Source of the DNA: Agromyces sp. SYSU T00194
GTDB lineage: Bacteria > Actinomycetota > Actinomycetes > Actinomycetales > Microbacteriaceae
NCBI RefSeq assembly: GCF_040496035.1
Contig: NZ_JBEPJZ010000001.1
Span: 2,480,001 to 2,544,000, forward strand
Length of the DNA: 64,000 nt
Direction: 5' to 3'
The notes under the pieces were generated by a model. That model searched no databases. It was given only the letters and a program-made list of their open reading frames with translations, and was not told where the DNA came from. This document shows, piece after piece, positions 43,250 to 52,979 of the stretch (the stretch's first letter is position 1; the number at the start of each line of letters is the position of its first letter). A program made the translations under genes and the position numbers.

Positions 43250-44037
43250 CACTCGACAAGGTGGTCGGTTCCGCGGCGGAGGCCGTGGCCGACATCCCCT
43301 CTGGCGCGAGCCTCGCCGTGGGCGGGTTCGGGCTCTGCGGCATCCCGATGGTGCTGATCGACGCGCTGCTCGAGCGGCGCGTCGGCGAGCTGTCGGTGGT
43401 GTCGAACAACTGCGGCGTCGATGACTGGGGCCTCGGCGTGCTGCTGGCCGAAGGGCTCATCCGCAAGATGACCTCGTCGTACGTGGGGGAGAACAAGGAG
43501 TTCGCCCGCCAGTACCTGTCCGGCGAGCTCGAACTGGAGCTCACCCCGCAGGGCACGCTCGCCGAGAAGCTGCGCGCGGGCGGCAGCGGCATCGCCGCGT
43601 TCTACACCCAGACCGGGGTCGGCACGCAGGTCTCCGAGGGCGGCCTGCCGCAGCGGTACGCGGCGGACGGGTCGATCGCGATCGCGAGCGAGGCGAAGCC
43701 GAAGCAGGTCTTCGAGTACCGCGGGGCAGACCGCGAGTTCGTGCTCGAGACCGCGATCACGACCGACTTCGCGCTCGTGCACGCGCTGCGCGGCGACCGG
43801 CACGGCAACCTCGTCTTCGACAAGTCGGCGCGCAACTTCTCGCCGCTGGCCGCGATGGCGGGTGCCGTCTGCGTCGCCGAGGTCGAGGAGCTCGTCGAGC
43901 CGGGCGAGCTCGACCCCGATGCCGTGCACCTGCCCGGCATCTACGTCGACCGCCTCGTGGTGGTCGGCACCGACGTCGAGAAGCGCATCGAGAAGCGCAC
44001 CGTGCGCCCGACCGACCAGACCGCAGAGGAGCACTGA
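43246..44037 (+). CDS. scoA: 3-oxoacid CoA-transferase, subunit A
   Basis: 263 residues. GGFGLCGIP and [12 protein letters not shown] are characteristic of the alpha subunit of succinyl-CoA:3-ketoacid CoA-transferase, which moves CoA from succinyl-CoA to acetoacetate. Directly followed by subunit B. Confidence 0.94.
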   Translation: MTLDKVVGSAAEAVADIPSGASLAVGGFGLCGIPMVLIDALLERRVGELSVVSNNCGVDDWGLGVLLAEGLIRKMTSSYVGENKEFARQYLSGELELELTPQGTLAEKLRAGGSGIAAFYTQTGVGTQVSEGGLPQRYAADGSIAIASEAKPKQVFEYRGADREFVLETAITTDFALVHALRGDRHGNLVFDKSARNFSPLAAMAGAVCVAEVEELVEPGELDPDAVHLPGIYVDRLVVVGTDVEKRIEKRTVRPTDQTAEEH

Positions 44038-44038
44038 C

Positions 44039-44680
44039 ATGGCACTCACCCGCCTGGAGATGGCCGCCCGCGCGGCGAGGGAACTGCCCGACGGCGCCTA
44101 CGTGAACCTCGGCATCGGCCTGCCGACGCTCGTGCCGAACTACGTGCCCGAGGGCGTCACGGTCGTGCTCCAGTCGGAGAACGGCATCCTCGGCGTGGGC
44201 CCGTACCCCACCGAGGACCAGGTCGACCCCGACCTCATCAACGCCGGCAAGGAGACCGTGACGGTGCTGCCCGGCTCGGCGTACTTCGACTCGGCGATGA
44301 GCTTCGGCATGATCCGCGGCGGCAAGATCGACGCCGCCATCCTCGGCGCCATGCAGGTCTCCGCGACGGGCGACCTGGCCAACTGGATGATCCCCGGCAA
44401 GATGGTCAAGGGCCCCGGCGGCGCGATGGACCTCGTGCACGGCGCCAAGCAGGTCATCGTGCTCATGGAGCACGTCGCCAAGGACGGCTCGGCGAAGATC
44501 GTGGACGAGTGCTCGCTGCCGCTCACCGGCATCGGCGTGGTCGACCGCATCATCACCGACCTCGCCGTGATCGACGTCACCCCCGACGGGCTCGTGCTCG
44601 TCGAGGTGGCGCCCGGCGTCACGGTCGACGAGGTCGTCGCCGCGACCGAGCCGCCGCTGAAGGTCGCCATTCCCGCCTGA
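44039..44680 (+). CDS. scoB: 3-oxoacid CoA-transferase, subunit B
   Basis: 213 residues. The catalytic Glu is E47 in [19 protein letters not shown] and the [13 protein letters not shown] loop are intact. ATG follows GAGGA after the scoA stop by one base. Together with the dehydrogenase and the divergent thiolase it completes conversion of 3-hydroxybutyrate to acetyl-CoA. Confidence 0.94.
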   Translation: MALTRLEMAARAARELPDGAYVNLGIGLPTLVPNYVPEGVTVVLQSENGILGVGPYPTEDQVDPDLINAGKETVTVLPGSAYFDSAMSFGMIRGGKIDAAILGAMQVSATGDLANWMIPGKMVKGPGGAMDLVHGAKQVIVLMEHVAKDGSAKIVDECSLPLTGIGVVDRIITDLAVIDVTPDGLVLVEVAPGVTVDEVVAATEPPLKVAIPA

Positions 44681-44766
44681 TCCGCCGCACGACGACCCCG
44701 ACGTCGACGCACCACCGATCCACCGTTCCGTTTCGTTCCACCGCACCACTCGACGAGGAGTCAACC

Positions 44767-45822
44767 GTGACCGACACCCTGCTGCACGGCATCACCGCCC
44801 ACGACGTCACCACCCCGCGCCTGACCGCACGCGTCCTGGAACGGCCGTCGCCCGATGCGGCGCGCACGGTGCTGTTCGTGCACGGCAACGTCTCGTCGTC
44901 GCTGTTCTGGCAGCCGACCATGCTGGCGCTGCCCGACGACGTGCGGGCGCTCGCGGTCGACCTGCGCGGCTTCGGCGAGTCGGAGACGCTGCCCGTCGAC
45001 GCCACGCGCGGCCTCGGCGACTACGCCGACGACGTGGCATCCGTCATCGAGGCCCTGGGGCTCGCCGACGTGCACCTGGTGGGCTGGAGCATGGGAGGCG
45101 GCGTCGTCATGCAGTTCCTGCTCGAGCACCCGGCCGTCTCCGTGGCATCCGTCACCCTGGTCGACCCCGTGTCGCCCTACGGCTTCGGTGCGACGGATGC
45201 CTCCGGCGCGCTCGTGACCCCCGATGCGGCCGGTGCCGGTGGCGGCGGGGCCAACCCGGAGTTCGTGCAGCGGCTCGCCGACGGCGACCGGTCGTCGGAT
45301 GCGGCGACCTCGCCGCTCTCGGTGTACCTGGGCACGTACGTCAAGCCGGGATTCACGAGCGAGTACGACGCGATCTGGGTCGAGTCGATGCTCACCACCA
45401 AGACCGGCGTGGGCAACTACCCGGGTGACGCGACCACGTCGGAGAACTGGCCCGGATTCGCGCCGGGCACGAGCGGCGTGCTGAACACCATGGCGCCGAC
45501 CGTGTTCGACGCCTCCGGCATCGCCGACCTGGCGACCAAGCCGCCGATCCTCTGGATCCACGGCGCCGACGACGTGATCGTCTCGGATACCTCCTTGTTC
45601 GACCTGAACAACCTCGGTGCGCTCGGTGTCATCCCCGGCTGGCCGGGGGCGGATGCCGCGCCGCCGCAGCCCATGGTCTCGCAGACGCGCGCCGTGCTCG
45701 GCCGCTACGTCGACAACGGCGGCACGGCCCGCGAGGTCGAGGTGCCCGACTGCGGCCACTCACCGCACCTCGAGCACCCCGACGTGTTCCTCGGCGCGCT
45801 GCTCGACCAGCTCGGCGGCTGA
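44767..45822 (+). CDS. alpha/beta hydrolase, second in the operon
   Basis: 351 residues from GTG 44767, nine bases or so after GAGGAG. Nucleophile in GWSMGGG, oxyanion HGNVSSSLFW, acid D in HGADDVI and His in DCGHSPHLEH. Only 22% longer than the first hydrolase but clearly a different subfamily, with a Gly-rich lid near 150-165. Eighty-six bases separate it from scoB, so it is probably co-transcribed, possibly more weakly. Substrate unknown; an ester of hydroxy acids fits the context. Confidence 0.85.
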   Translation: MTDTLLHGITAHDVTTPRLTARVLERPSPDAARTVLFVHGNVSSSLFWQPTMLALPDDVRALAVDLRGFGESETLPVDATRGLGDYADDVASVIEALGLADVHLVGWSMGGGVVMQFLLEHPAVSVASVTLVDPVSPYGFGATDASGALVTPDAAGAGGGGANPEFVQRLADGDRSSDAATSPLSVYLGTYVKPGFTSEYDAIWVESMLTTKTGVGNYPGDATTSENWPGFAPGTSGVLNTMAPTVFDASGIADLATKPPILWIHGADDVIVSDTSLFDLNNLGALGVIPGWPGADAAPPQPMVSQTRAVLGRYVDNGGTAREVEVPDCGHSPHLEHPDVFLGALLDQLGG

Positions 45823-45984
45823 CGCCTCGGCGGGCGCCGATCCGCGTTCACGGATGCGGACCGCCGCCCCGACACGCCGCCGGCGCGCGCGCCTGCACGG
45901 CGTTTCGCCGACGATCTCCGCATCCGGGTGCGCGGAGGTTGTGGACATCCGGGTTCGGCGCGTGCCGCCGGGACATGATGAAGC

Positions 45985-46686
45985 GTGCGCCGATCCTCAC
46001 CACGCGGCATCGTCGCCGCGACCCTGATCATCGCCGTGCTGCTGCTCGGAACGGGGTGCACGGCCGAACCCGGTGAGACGGGCGCCCCGTCGTCCGGTGC
46101 CGGGCAGGGCGCGTCCGGTCCGGCCGACGCGGGCGCCGAGGACCCGAGCGACTCGTCGGCATCCGGTGACGAGGGCGGCGGCTCCGATGACGGCGACGAT
46201 GCCACGGACGCTGCGGCGGCAGGCGTGATGATCGTGCTGCGTGCCGATCGTCTCGAGTTCCGCGTGCCCGGGAACGGCGTCTCGACGGTGGCGTTCGCGG
46301 CGGCGGTCGACGGGGCTGCGGCCGGCATCCGCGGCTTCCTGATGCAGCAGGGCGTGGACGTCGAGGCGATCGAGCGGGCCGACGGCGGGTCGTATTCCTG
46401 GGGCGGCATGACGATCGCGCCAGCGGACGCCGGTGCGGACGCGCCGACGTGGGGTGCAGCGTTCTCGAGCGACTTGGTCGGTGACATCCGCCTGGTCGGT
46501 CCCGAGCGGATCTCGGTCGGCGATCCCGTGGACGCCGATCGCCACGCGACCGCGTACGACTGCGACGGGCAGGTGCGGCTCGACGAGGGCTCGGCGGTCG
46601 AGGACTGGGAGCTGCGGGCCGAGACGGACGAGCACGGGATCGTGACCGTGCTCCGCGCGCCGGTCGTCGCGGGCACGTGCGGATAG
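45985..46686 (+). CDS. small lipoprotein of unknown function
   Basis: 233 residues from GTG 45985. Lipoprotein signal ending LLLGTGC, then a Ser/Gly/Asp-rich linker of about 45 residues and a compact C-terminal domain with two Cys (TAYDCDG, VAGTCG). I recognise no family. A CATGAT hexamer five bases before the start fits leaderless initiation. It may be a surface or periplasm-like protein; the 160 bases before it hold nothing else I can name. Confidence 0.7.
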   Translation: MRRSSPRGIVAATLIIAVLLLGTGCTAEPGETGAPSSGAGQGASGPADAGAEDPSDSSASGDEGGGSDDGDDATDAAAAGVMIVLRADRLEFRVPGNGVSTVAFAAAVDGAAAGIRGFLMQQGVDVEAIERADGGSYSWGGMTIAPADAGADAPTWGAAFSSDLVGDIRLVGPERISVGDPVDADRHATAYDCDGQVRLDEGSAVEDWELRAETDEHGIVTVLRAPVVAGTCG

Positions 46687-46739
46687 CCCCCGACGCGCGC
46701 GGATGCCCACGCGCCGCCCCGGGGCATCCGACCCGCACG

Positions 46740-46745
46740 TAGACT
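46740..46745 (+). promoter_or_regulatory. -10 hexamer TAGACT of ispG (leaderless)
   Basis: TAGACT ends seven bases before GTG 46753; ispG therefore has its own promoter despite lying after the inserted catabolic genes. Confidence 0.55.
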
Positions 46746-46752
46746 GGCAGAC

Positions 46753-47904
46753 GTGCCTGCAGTGAATCTCGGAATGCCGAAGGTCCCCGAAACCCTCGCC
46801 CCGCGACGCAAGTCGCGCCAGATCAAGGTCGGCAAGGTGCTCGTCGGCGGAGACGCGCCGGTGAGCGTGCAGTCGATGACGACCACGCCGACGCCGAACA
46901 TCAACGCGACGCTCCAGCAGATCGCCGAGCTCACCGCGTCGGGCTGCGAGATCGTGCGCGTGGCCGTGCCGAGCCGCGACGACGCCGAGGCACTGCCGAT
47001 CATCGCGAAGAAGAGCCAGATCCCGGTCATCGCCGACATCCACTTCCAGCCGAACTACGTGTTCGCCGCGATCGACGCGGGCTGCGCCGCGGTGCGCGTG
47101 AACCCGGGCAACATCCGCAAGTTCGACGACCGCGTCGGCGAGATCGCCAAGCGCGCCAAGGAGGCCGGCGTCTCGCTGCGCATCGGCGTGAACGCGGGCT
47201 CGCTCGACCCGCGCCTGCTGCAGAAGTACGGCAAGGCGACGCCCGAGGCGCTCGTCGAGTCGGCCGTCTGGGAGGCGAGCCTCTTCGAGGAGCACGACTT
47301 CCACGACTTCAAGATCTCGGTCAAGCACAACGACCCCATCGTCATGGTGAAGGCGTACCGCATGCTCGCCGAGCGCGGCGACTGGCCGCTGCACCTCGGC
47401 GTCACCGAGGCCGGCCCCGCCTTCCAGGGCACGATCAAGTCGGCGACCGCGTTCGGCATCCTGCTCGCCGAGGGCATCGGCGACACCATCCGCGTCTCCC
47501 TGTCGGCGCCGCCGGCGGAGGAGGTCAAGGTCGGCCTGCAGATCCTGCAGTCGCTGAACCTGCGCGAGCGCAAGCTCGAGATCGTCTCCTGCCCGTCGTG
47601 CGGGCGCGCCCAGGTCGACGTCTACAAGCTGGCCGACGACGTCACCGCGGGCCTCGAGGGCATGAGCGTGCCGCTGCGCGTCGCGGTCATGGGCTGCGTC
47701 GTGAACGGACCCGGCGAGGCGCGCGAGGCCGACCTCGGCGTGGCATCCGGCAATGGCAAGGGCCAGATCTTCGTCAAGGGCGAGGTCATCAAGACCGTGC
47801 CCGAGGCCGAGATCGTGGAGACGCTCATCGCCGAGGCGAACCGCATCGCCGACGAGATGGGGGCGGATGCCCCGGTCGGCAGCCCGCAGGTCGTCACGAG
47901 CTGA
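46753..47904 (+). CDS. ispG: 4-hydroxy-3-methylbut-2-enyl diphosphate synthase
   Basis: 383 residues. The 4Fe-4S ligands are the CPSCGR pair and the Cys of [11 protein letters not shown]; the TIM-barrel begins [13 protein letters not shown]. It converts MEcPP to HMBPP in the MEP pathway. Converges with the pyroglutamyl peptidase gene, 16 bases apart. Confidence 0.97.
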   Translation: MPAVNLGMPKVPETLAPRRKSRQIKVGKVLVGGDAPVSVQSMTTTPTPNINATLQQIAELTASGCEIVRVAVPSRDDAEALPIIAKKSQIPVIADIHFQPNYVFAAIDAGCAAVRVNPGNIRKFDDRVGEIAKRAKEAGVSLRIGVNAGSLDPRLLQKYGKATPEALVESAVWEASLFEEHDFHDFKISVKHNDPIVMVKAYRMLAERGDWPLHLGVTEAGPAFQGTIKSATAFGILLAEGIGDTIRVSLSAPPAEEVKVGLQILQSLNLRERKLEIVSCPSCGRAQVDVYKLADDVTAGLEGMSVPLRVAVMGCVVNGPGEAREADLGVASGNGKGQIFVKGEVIKTVPEAEIVETLIAEANRIADEMGADAPVGSPQVVTS

Positions 47905-47920
47905 CCGGCCCGCGGCAGGC

Positions 47921-48559
47921 TCAGTGCAGCGAGCCGCCCGCGAGCGCGAGGTCGGCCGGGGTGTCGAGCGCGACGCGGCACGCGATCGCGAGCGCCTCTG
48001 CGATGGTCACCGCCGGCAGCGACGGCGCGCCGTCGGGCGCGCTCTCTGACGCGTACGGCACGTGGATGAAACCCGCGCGCATGCCGGGGCGCCGGGCGGC
48101 GAGCTCGGTGCCCGCGTAGAACACCGCGTTGCACACGTACGTGCCGGCGGTGGTGGACAGCGACGAGCGGATGCCGCGGGCGGACAGCTCGGCGACGATG
48201 GCCTTCACCGGCAGGCCCGTGAAGCGCGCGTCCGGCCCGCCTGCCACGACCGGCGCGTCCAGCGGCCGGTCGCCGTCGTTGTCGGGGATGCGGGCGTCGG
48301 CCAGGTTCACCGCGATGCGCTCGGGCGTGATGCCGTCGCGTCCGCCGGCGAGCCCCGCCGCGATGACGACGTCGGGGGAGTGCGCGTCGACGAGGCGCTC
48401 GAGCTCGGCGGCCGCGGCGGCGAACGAGACCGGCAGCACGGCCGTGACGAGTCGTTCGGGAGCGTCCCAGCTCGCGGCGACGGCGCGCACCGCGTCGCCC
48501 GAGGGGTTGACGGCGTCGCCGCCGAAGGGCTCGAAGCCGGTGAGGAGCACGGTGGTCAC
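47921..48559 (-). CDS. pcp: pyroglutamyl-peptidase I
   Basis: 212 residues from GTG 48559. Catalytic Cys-His-Glu is visible: E in TPERIAVN, C in TYVCNAVFY and H in GFIHVPY; the N-terminus is LLTGFEPFGG. It removes N-terminal pyroglutamate from peptides in the cytoplasm. Leaderless: TAGGCT ends eight bases before the start. Confidence 0.94.
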   Translation of the reverse strand: MTTVLLTGFEPFGGDAVNPSGDAVRAVAASWDAPERLVTAVLPVSFAAAAAELERLVDAHSPDVVIAAGLAGGRDGITPERIAVNLADARIPDNDGDRPLDAPVVAGGPDARFTGLPVKAIVAELSARGIRSSLSTTAGTYVCNAVFYAGTELAARRPGMRAGFIHVPYASESAPDGAPSLPAVTIAEALAIACRVALDTPADLALAGGSLH

Positions 48560-48567
48560 GGCATCCC

Positions 48568-48573
48568 AGCCTA
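48568..48573 (-). promoter_or_regulatory. -10 hexamer TAGGCT of pcp (leaderless)
   Basis: TAGGCT on the minus strand, eight bases before the GTG start, no ribosome site in between. Confidence 0.5.
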
Positions 48574-48685
48574 GGCGCGGCGGGTTCCGGGAATCACGAG
48601 ATCGCCCCACGCGGGTAACACGGGGGTAACGGTCCGCTTCTAGGTTCGAGCCAGAGGGGCGGTCGCCCCCGGGGAGGGGAGTGCC

Positions 48686-50200
48686 ATGTCGAACCGGTCC
48701 ACCAGCGCGAAGGCGAGGCCCGAGAAGCATCCGGTCGACCAGGTGCCGGCGCTCGCGCGGCTCTTCCCGCTCGGGCTGCAGCACGTGCTGGCGATGTACG
48801 CGGGCGCGGTCGCCGTGCCGCTCATCGTCGGCGGCGCGCTCGACTACGCGCCCGAGGACCTCGCGTTCCTGATCAGCGCGGACCTGTTCGTCGCGGGCAT
48901 CGCCACGCTCATCCAGACCATCGGGTTCTGGCGGTTCGGCGTGCGGCTGCCGATGATCCAGGGCGTCACGTTCGCCGCCGTCGGTCCGATGATCTCGATC
49001 GGCCTCACCTACGACATCACGGCCGTCTTCGGCGCGACCATCGCGTGCGGGCTGTTCATGGTGCTGCTCGCCCCGGTGTTCTCGAGCCTGCTGCGCTTCT
49101 TCCCGCCGATCGTCACCGGCACGGTCATCCTCATCATCGGCCTGTCGCTCATGCGCGTCGCGGCGGGCTGGATCACGCACAACCAGGAGTCGGCCCGTCC
49201 GATCGACGTGGCGTTCGCGTTCGGCACGCTCGCGCTGATCGTGCTCATCGAGCGGTTCGCACCGCCCGCCCTCGCGCGCGTCTCGGTGCTGCTCGGCCTC
49301 GTGGTCGGCACGCTGGTCGCGATCCCGTTCGGGCTGGTCGACTGGACCGGGGTGGGGGATGCCGCGTGGTTCGCGTTCATCACCCCGTTCCACTTCGGGC
49401 TCCCGACCTTCCCGCCCGCGGCGATCATCTCCATGCTCATCGTCGGCCTCGTCATCATGACCGAGACCACGGGCGACATGATCGCGATCGGCGAGATCGT
49501 CGATCGGCCGGTGCAGAAGCGCCAGCTCGCCGACGGCCTCCGCGCCGACGGGCTCTCGACCCTGCTCGGCGGCATCTTCAACACCTTCCCGTACACGGCG
49601 TTCGCGCAGAACGTGGGGCTCGTCAGCCTCACCCGGGTGAAGTCGCGGTACGTGGTGACGGTCGCGGGCGGCATCCTCGTGCTGCTCGGACTGATCCCGA
49701 AGGTCGGGGCGATCGTCGAGGGCGTGCCCACCGCCGTGCTCGGCGGCGCGGGCATCGCGCTGTTCGGCATGGTCGCTGCATCGGGCGTGCGGTCGCTGTC
49801 GAAGGTGAGCTTCAACAACTCGAACGTGCTCGTCGTGGCGATCTCGGTCGGCGTGGCGCTGCTGCCGACCGTGGCGCCCGGCATCTACGACGAGTTCCCC
49901 GACTGGTTCCAGCTCATCTTCGACTCGGGCATCTCGGCGGGCGCGATCTGCGCCATCCTGCTGAACCTGCTGCTGAACGGCGAGCAGATGCGCGCGGCAC
50001 GCGCCGACGAGCCCGCGCTGAGCGCCCACGACGCGGTGCGGGGGCCCGCGGCGGCGGTGCTCACGCATCCGGATGCCACGGGCACCGGCCTCATCGCGAC
50101 GGTGCGCCTGCCCCGGGGCGACGCGGAGCGCGTCACCGAGACGGTCGTCGAGCCCATCGACGCGGAGGACGCGGAACCCGAGCCGGAGCCCGAACGGTAG
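48686..50200 (+). CDS. NCS2 nucleobase:cation symporter (uracil-xanthine permease)
   Basis: 504 residues, 12-14 membrane helices. [18 protein letters not shown] and the QTIGFWRFG signature followed by [11 protein letters not shown] place it in the NCS2/xanthine-uracil family; the substrate-site helix holds [13 protein letters not shown]. It imports a purine or uracil with protons. The acidic C-terminal tail (after about 440) is long. ATG follows GGGGAGGGG; a direct GGGTAAC repeat and a TAGGTT hexamer lie upstream. No purine riboswitch is visible. Confidence 0.92.
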   Translation: MSNRSTSAKARPEKHPVDQVPALARLFPLGLQHVLAMYAGAVAVPLIVGGALDYAPEDLAFLISADLFVAGIATLIQTIGFWRFGVRLPMIQGVTFAAVGPMISIGLTYDITAVFGATIACGLFMVLLAPVFSSLLRFFPPIVTGTVILIIGLSLMRVAAGWITHNQESARPIDVAFAFGTLALIVLIERFAPPALARVSVLLGLVVGTLVAIPFGLVDWTGVGDAAWFAFITPFHFGLPTFPPAAIISMLIVGLVIMTETTGDMIAIGEIVDRPVQKRQLADGLRADGLSTLLGGIFNTFPYTAFAQNVGLVSLTRVKSRYVVTVAGGILVLLGLIPKVGAIVEGVPTAVLGGAGIALFGMVAASGVRSLSKVSFNNSNVLVVAISVGVALLPTVAPGIYDEFPDWFQLIFDSGISAGAICAILLNLLLNGEQMRAARADEPALSAHDAVRGPAAAVLTHPDATGTGLIATVRLPRGDAERVTETVVEPIDAEDAEPEPEPER

Positions 50201-50228
50201 GCGGACGCACCCGGGCGGGCGCGACCGG

Positions 50229-51155
50229 CTAGCGGGTGACCTTCCCGGTGAGCTGCGCCAGCCCGCGCAGGTACATCGGCCGGGCGAGCACCCACCCGGC
50301 GACCATCACGACCACGGAGCCCGCGAAGACGGCCGCGCCGATCCAGTTCACCTCGTCGGACCCGGCGTACATGTGGTTGAGGTTGCGCAGGGCGCCGGTC
50401 GCCAGCACCAGGCCGACGTGCGCCACGACGAACGCGACGAAGAAGAGCATCGTCGGGAAGTGGATGGCGCGCGCCAGCTCGATCGGGTACGCGCGGTTCA
50501 GCCGCGGGGCGTCGACCGGCCACGCAGGCGACATCCGCAGGCCGGTGACGAGCGCGAGCGGCGCCGCGACGAACACGATCGCGAAGTACGCGAGCAGCTG
50601 CAGGCTGTTGTAGACCACCCAGCCGTCCTCGGTGGGCCAGTCGAGCGAGAGGTACTGCAGCAGCACCGACAGCGCGTTCGGCACGACCTCCCACGAGGTC
50701 GGCACGATGCGCGCCCAGTGCCCGGTCGCGAACAACAGCACGACGAACACGATGCCGTTCAGCACCCACAGCGCGTCGAGGGTGAGGTGCAGCCACAGGT
50801 CGAAGCTGATCCGCTTCGGGGCGCGCGTGGTGCGGAACCGGCCGGTGTTGTCACGGGTCCAGTGGGCCTCGGGCCGGGTGACGGTGCGCACACGCCACCC
50901 CGTGCGCACGATCAGCAGCACGAAGAACGCGTTCAGGAAGTGCTGCCAGGACAGCCACGCGGGGAACCCCTCGGGCGTTCCGGGCGGGGGCGGCACGCTG
51001 CCCGGGTACGCGGCGATGAAGTCCTCCACGCCGGCGAGCGTGCGCAGCCAGCGCGCCAGCAGGACCACCGCGACCACCGCCACGATCGCCGCCGGCACGG
51101 CCCAGCCCAGCACCTTCCGACGACTGGCCGCCGGGGTGCGCGTGGCCGTGCTCAT
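50229..51155 (-). CDS. membrane cytochrome b (b561/FdhI-like)
   Basis: 308 residues with about five membrane helices. Histidines in [30 protein letters not shown] and VVAHVGLV are placed to bind two b hemes, as in cytochrome b/b6-domain and formate-dehydrogenase gamma subunits. The gene overlaps etfA by four bases, so it is made with the electron-transfer flavoprotein. It could carry ETF electrons to quinone in place of ETF-ubiquinone oxidoreductase; that is inference from operon position. Confidence 0.87.
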   Translation of the reverse strand: MSTATRTPAASRRKVLGWAVPAAIVAVVAVVLLARWLRTLAGVEDFIAAYPGSVPPPPGTPEGFPAWLSWQHFLNAFFVLLIVRTGWRVRTVTRPEAHWTRDNTGRFRTTRAPKRISFDLWLHLTLDALWVLNGIVFVVLLFATGHWARIVPTSWEVVPNALSVLLQYLSLDWPTEDGWVVYNSLQLLAYFAIVFVAAPLALVTGLRMSPAWPVDAPRLNRAYPIELARAIHFPTMLFFVAFVVAHVGLVLATGALRNLNHMYAGSDEVNWIGAAVFAGSVVVMVAGWVLARPMYLRGLAQLTGKVTR

Positions 51156-52114
51156 CGTCGGGCCTCGACCGCGTCGATGAGCTTCGGCACGACCTGGAAC
51201 AGGTCGCCGACCACGCCGAGGTCGGCGATCTCGAAGATCGGGGCGTCGGGGTCGCGGTCGATCGCGACGATCGTCTTCGACGTGCGCATCCCCGCGAGGT
51301 GCTGGATGGCTCCGGAGATGCCGAGCGCGAGGTAGAGGTCGGGCGCGACCGTGGTGCCGGTCTGCCCGACCTGGAGCTCCTGCGGCGCGTAGCCGGAGTC
51401 GACGGCGGCACGGGAGGCGCCGACGGCGGCGCCGAGCGCGTCCGCGAGCTGCCCGACCAGCGCGAACTGCTCGCGGGAGCCGAGCGCCCGGCCGCCGGAG
51501 ACGACCCGCGCGGCGCCGCGCAGGTCGGGACGGCTGGTCGAGCCGCCGAGCTCGGCCGCGTCGAGTGCGCGCACGCCGGCGGGGGCGTCGAGCGCGACCT
51601 GCTCCACCTCGATCGCGTCGGCAGGTCCGACCGGCGCCGTCGCGCCCACGCGCACCGTCGCCACGATCGGACCGCCGTCGGCGCCGGACGTCACGATCCA
51701 GCTGCCGCCGAACACGGAGTGGGTGACCCGGACGCCCGCCTCGGCACGCTCCACCGCGATCGCGTCTGCCGCGACCGGGGAGTCGGTGCGCGCGGCGAGC
51801 CGGCCCGCGACCTCGCGTCCCTCGACGGTGTGCCCGGCGATCACCGCGACGGGCTCGACGAGCGCGACCGCGGCGACGAGCAGGTCGACCTGGGGCGTGG
51901 CGAGCACGATGCCCGCGTCGTCGATCTCGGCGATCACCGCGCGCGGTGCGCCCGCCGCGCGGAGCCGATCGGCGACGGCGTCGGCCCGGCCGGGCGGCAC
52001 GACCGCCACGGCGACGGGATCGCCGAGCGTCGAGGCGGCTCCGACGAGCGGGTCGATCGTGTTCCGCACGGCGCCGTCCGCGGCGACCTCGGCGAGTACC
52101 AGCACGCTGTCCAT
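51152..52114 (-). CDS. etfA: electron transfer flavoprotein, alpha subunit
   Basis: 320 residues from ATG 52114, eight bases after GAGGAG; the GTG two codons earlier is too close. The FAD domain is clear: [30 protein letters not shown] and GISGAIQH. With etfB it accepts electrons from acyl-CoA dehydrogenases. Its ribosome site overlaps the etfB stop. Confidence 0.94.
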   Translation of the reverse strand: MDSVLVLAEVAADGAVRNTIDPLVGAASTLGDPVAVAVVPPGRADAVADRLRAAGAPRAVIAEIDDAGIVLATPQVDLLVAAVALVEPVAVIAGHTVEGREVAGRLAARTDSPVAADAIAVERAEAGVRVTHSVFGGSWIVTSGADGGPIVATVRVGATAPVGPADAIEVEQVALDAPAGVRALDAAELGGSTSRPDLRGAARVVSGGRALGSREQFALVGQLADALGAAVGASRAAVDSGYAPQELQVGQTGTTVAPDLYLALGISGAIQHLAGMRTSKTIVAIDRDPDAPIFEIADLGVVGDLFQVVPKLIDAVEARR

Positions 52115-52127
52115 GTCCACGTCTCCT

Positions 52128-52895
52128 CTAGATCAGGTTGCGTTCGGCGAGGAAGTCGGCGATCGCCTCGGCGGCGGAGCCGTCGTCGACGATGCGGGCA
52201 CCGGCGGAGCGCTCGGGCGCCTGCGCGACGCCCACGACGACCGAGGCCGCGGTGGCCGGGGCGAGTCCGAGGTCGGCGAGCCCGAGCCGGTCGATCGGCT
52301 TCTTCTTGGCCTGCCGGATGCCGCGGAACGATCCGATCCGGGCCTCCGGGAACCGTTCGGTGACCGAGACGATCGCCGGGAGCGGCACCTCGACCCGCAT
52401 CGACTGGAACTCGGTCGCGCGGTCGGCGCGGAGGAGGCCGTCGGCGACCTCGAGCGAAGCCGCGGCGCTCACGAGGGGGATGCCGGCGCGTTCGGCGAGC
52501 ATGGCCGGGAGCATGCCGCCCCGGCCGTCGGTCGACTCGACGCCGGTCAGCACGAGGTCGTAGGGCTCGCGTGCGAGCGCCGCGGCGAGCACGCGTCCGG
52601 TCTGCAGCAGGTCGGAACCCGCGAGCGCGTCGTCGACGACGTGCACGGCGCGGTCGGCGCCGAGTGCGAGTCCCGAGCGCAGTGCCGGCTCGACCGTCTC
52701 CGGCCCCATGGCCAGGAGCACGATCTCGGCATCGCCGAGGGCCTCGCGCAGCTGCAGTGCCGCCTCGAGCGCACGGTCGTCGATCTCGTCGGGCACCGCG
52801 TCGGACGCGGCGCGATCCGCGCGCCCCGTCGTGGGGTCCATGCGTCGTTCACCCCAGGTGTCGGGCACCTGCTTCCGCAACACGGCGATCCTCAT
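52128..52895 (-). CDS. etfB: electron transfer flavoprotein, beta subunit
   Basis: 255 residues from ATG 52895 after GAGGAGG. MRIAVLRKQVPDTW, DEIDDRALEAAL and the AMP-site VESTDGRGGMLP are family features. First gene of etfB-etfA-cytochrome b, with its own promoter and a probable TetR operator. Confidence 0.94.
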   Translation of the reverse strand: MRIAVLRKQVPDTWGERRMDPTTGRADRAASDAVPDEIDDRALEAALQLREALGDAEIVLLAMGPETVEPALRSGLALGADRAVHVVDDALAGSDLLQTGRVLAAALAREPYDLVLTGVESTDGRGGMLPAMLAERAGIPLVSAAASLEVADGLLRADRATEFQSMRVEVPLPAIVSVTERFPEARIGSFRGIRQAKKKPIDRLGLADLGLAPATAASVVVGVAQAPERSAGARIVDDGSAAEAIADFLAERNLI

Positions 52896-52932
52896 CGATC
52901 CTCCTCGCACGTCGTCGGCATCGGATGCATCG

Positions 52933-52967
52933 ATCATACAGTACTGCTGAGCACACGCAAGTACTGT
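52933..52967 (-). promoter_or_regulatory. etfB promoter overlaid by an 8-bp inverted repeat (probable TetR operator)
   Basis: On the minus strand -35 TTGCGT (52955-52960) and -10 TATGAT (52933-52938) are 16 bases apart. ACAGTACT (52938-52945) and AGTACTGT (52960-52967) form a perfect inverted repeat that brackets the spacer and touches both hexamers. Binding would block RNA polymerase. The TetR gene directly upstream is the likely owner. Confidence 0.65.
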
Positions 52968-52979
52968 TCTGCGTATCGT

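Noticed and set aside
41604..45822. Assignment of the liv-type operon to branched-chain amino-acid catabolism
   Set aside because: No branched-chain keto-acid dehydrogenase, isovaleryl-CoA or methylcrotonyl-CoA gene is present; enzymes fit hydroxybutyrate/acetoacetate.
48560..48685. A purine riboswitch before the NCS2 permease
   Set aside because: Only a short GGGGCG/CGCCCC hairpin and a GGGTAAC direct repeat are visible; no three-way junction core.
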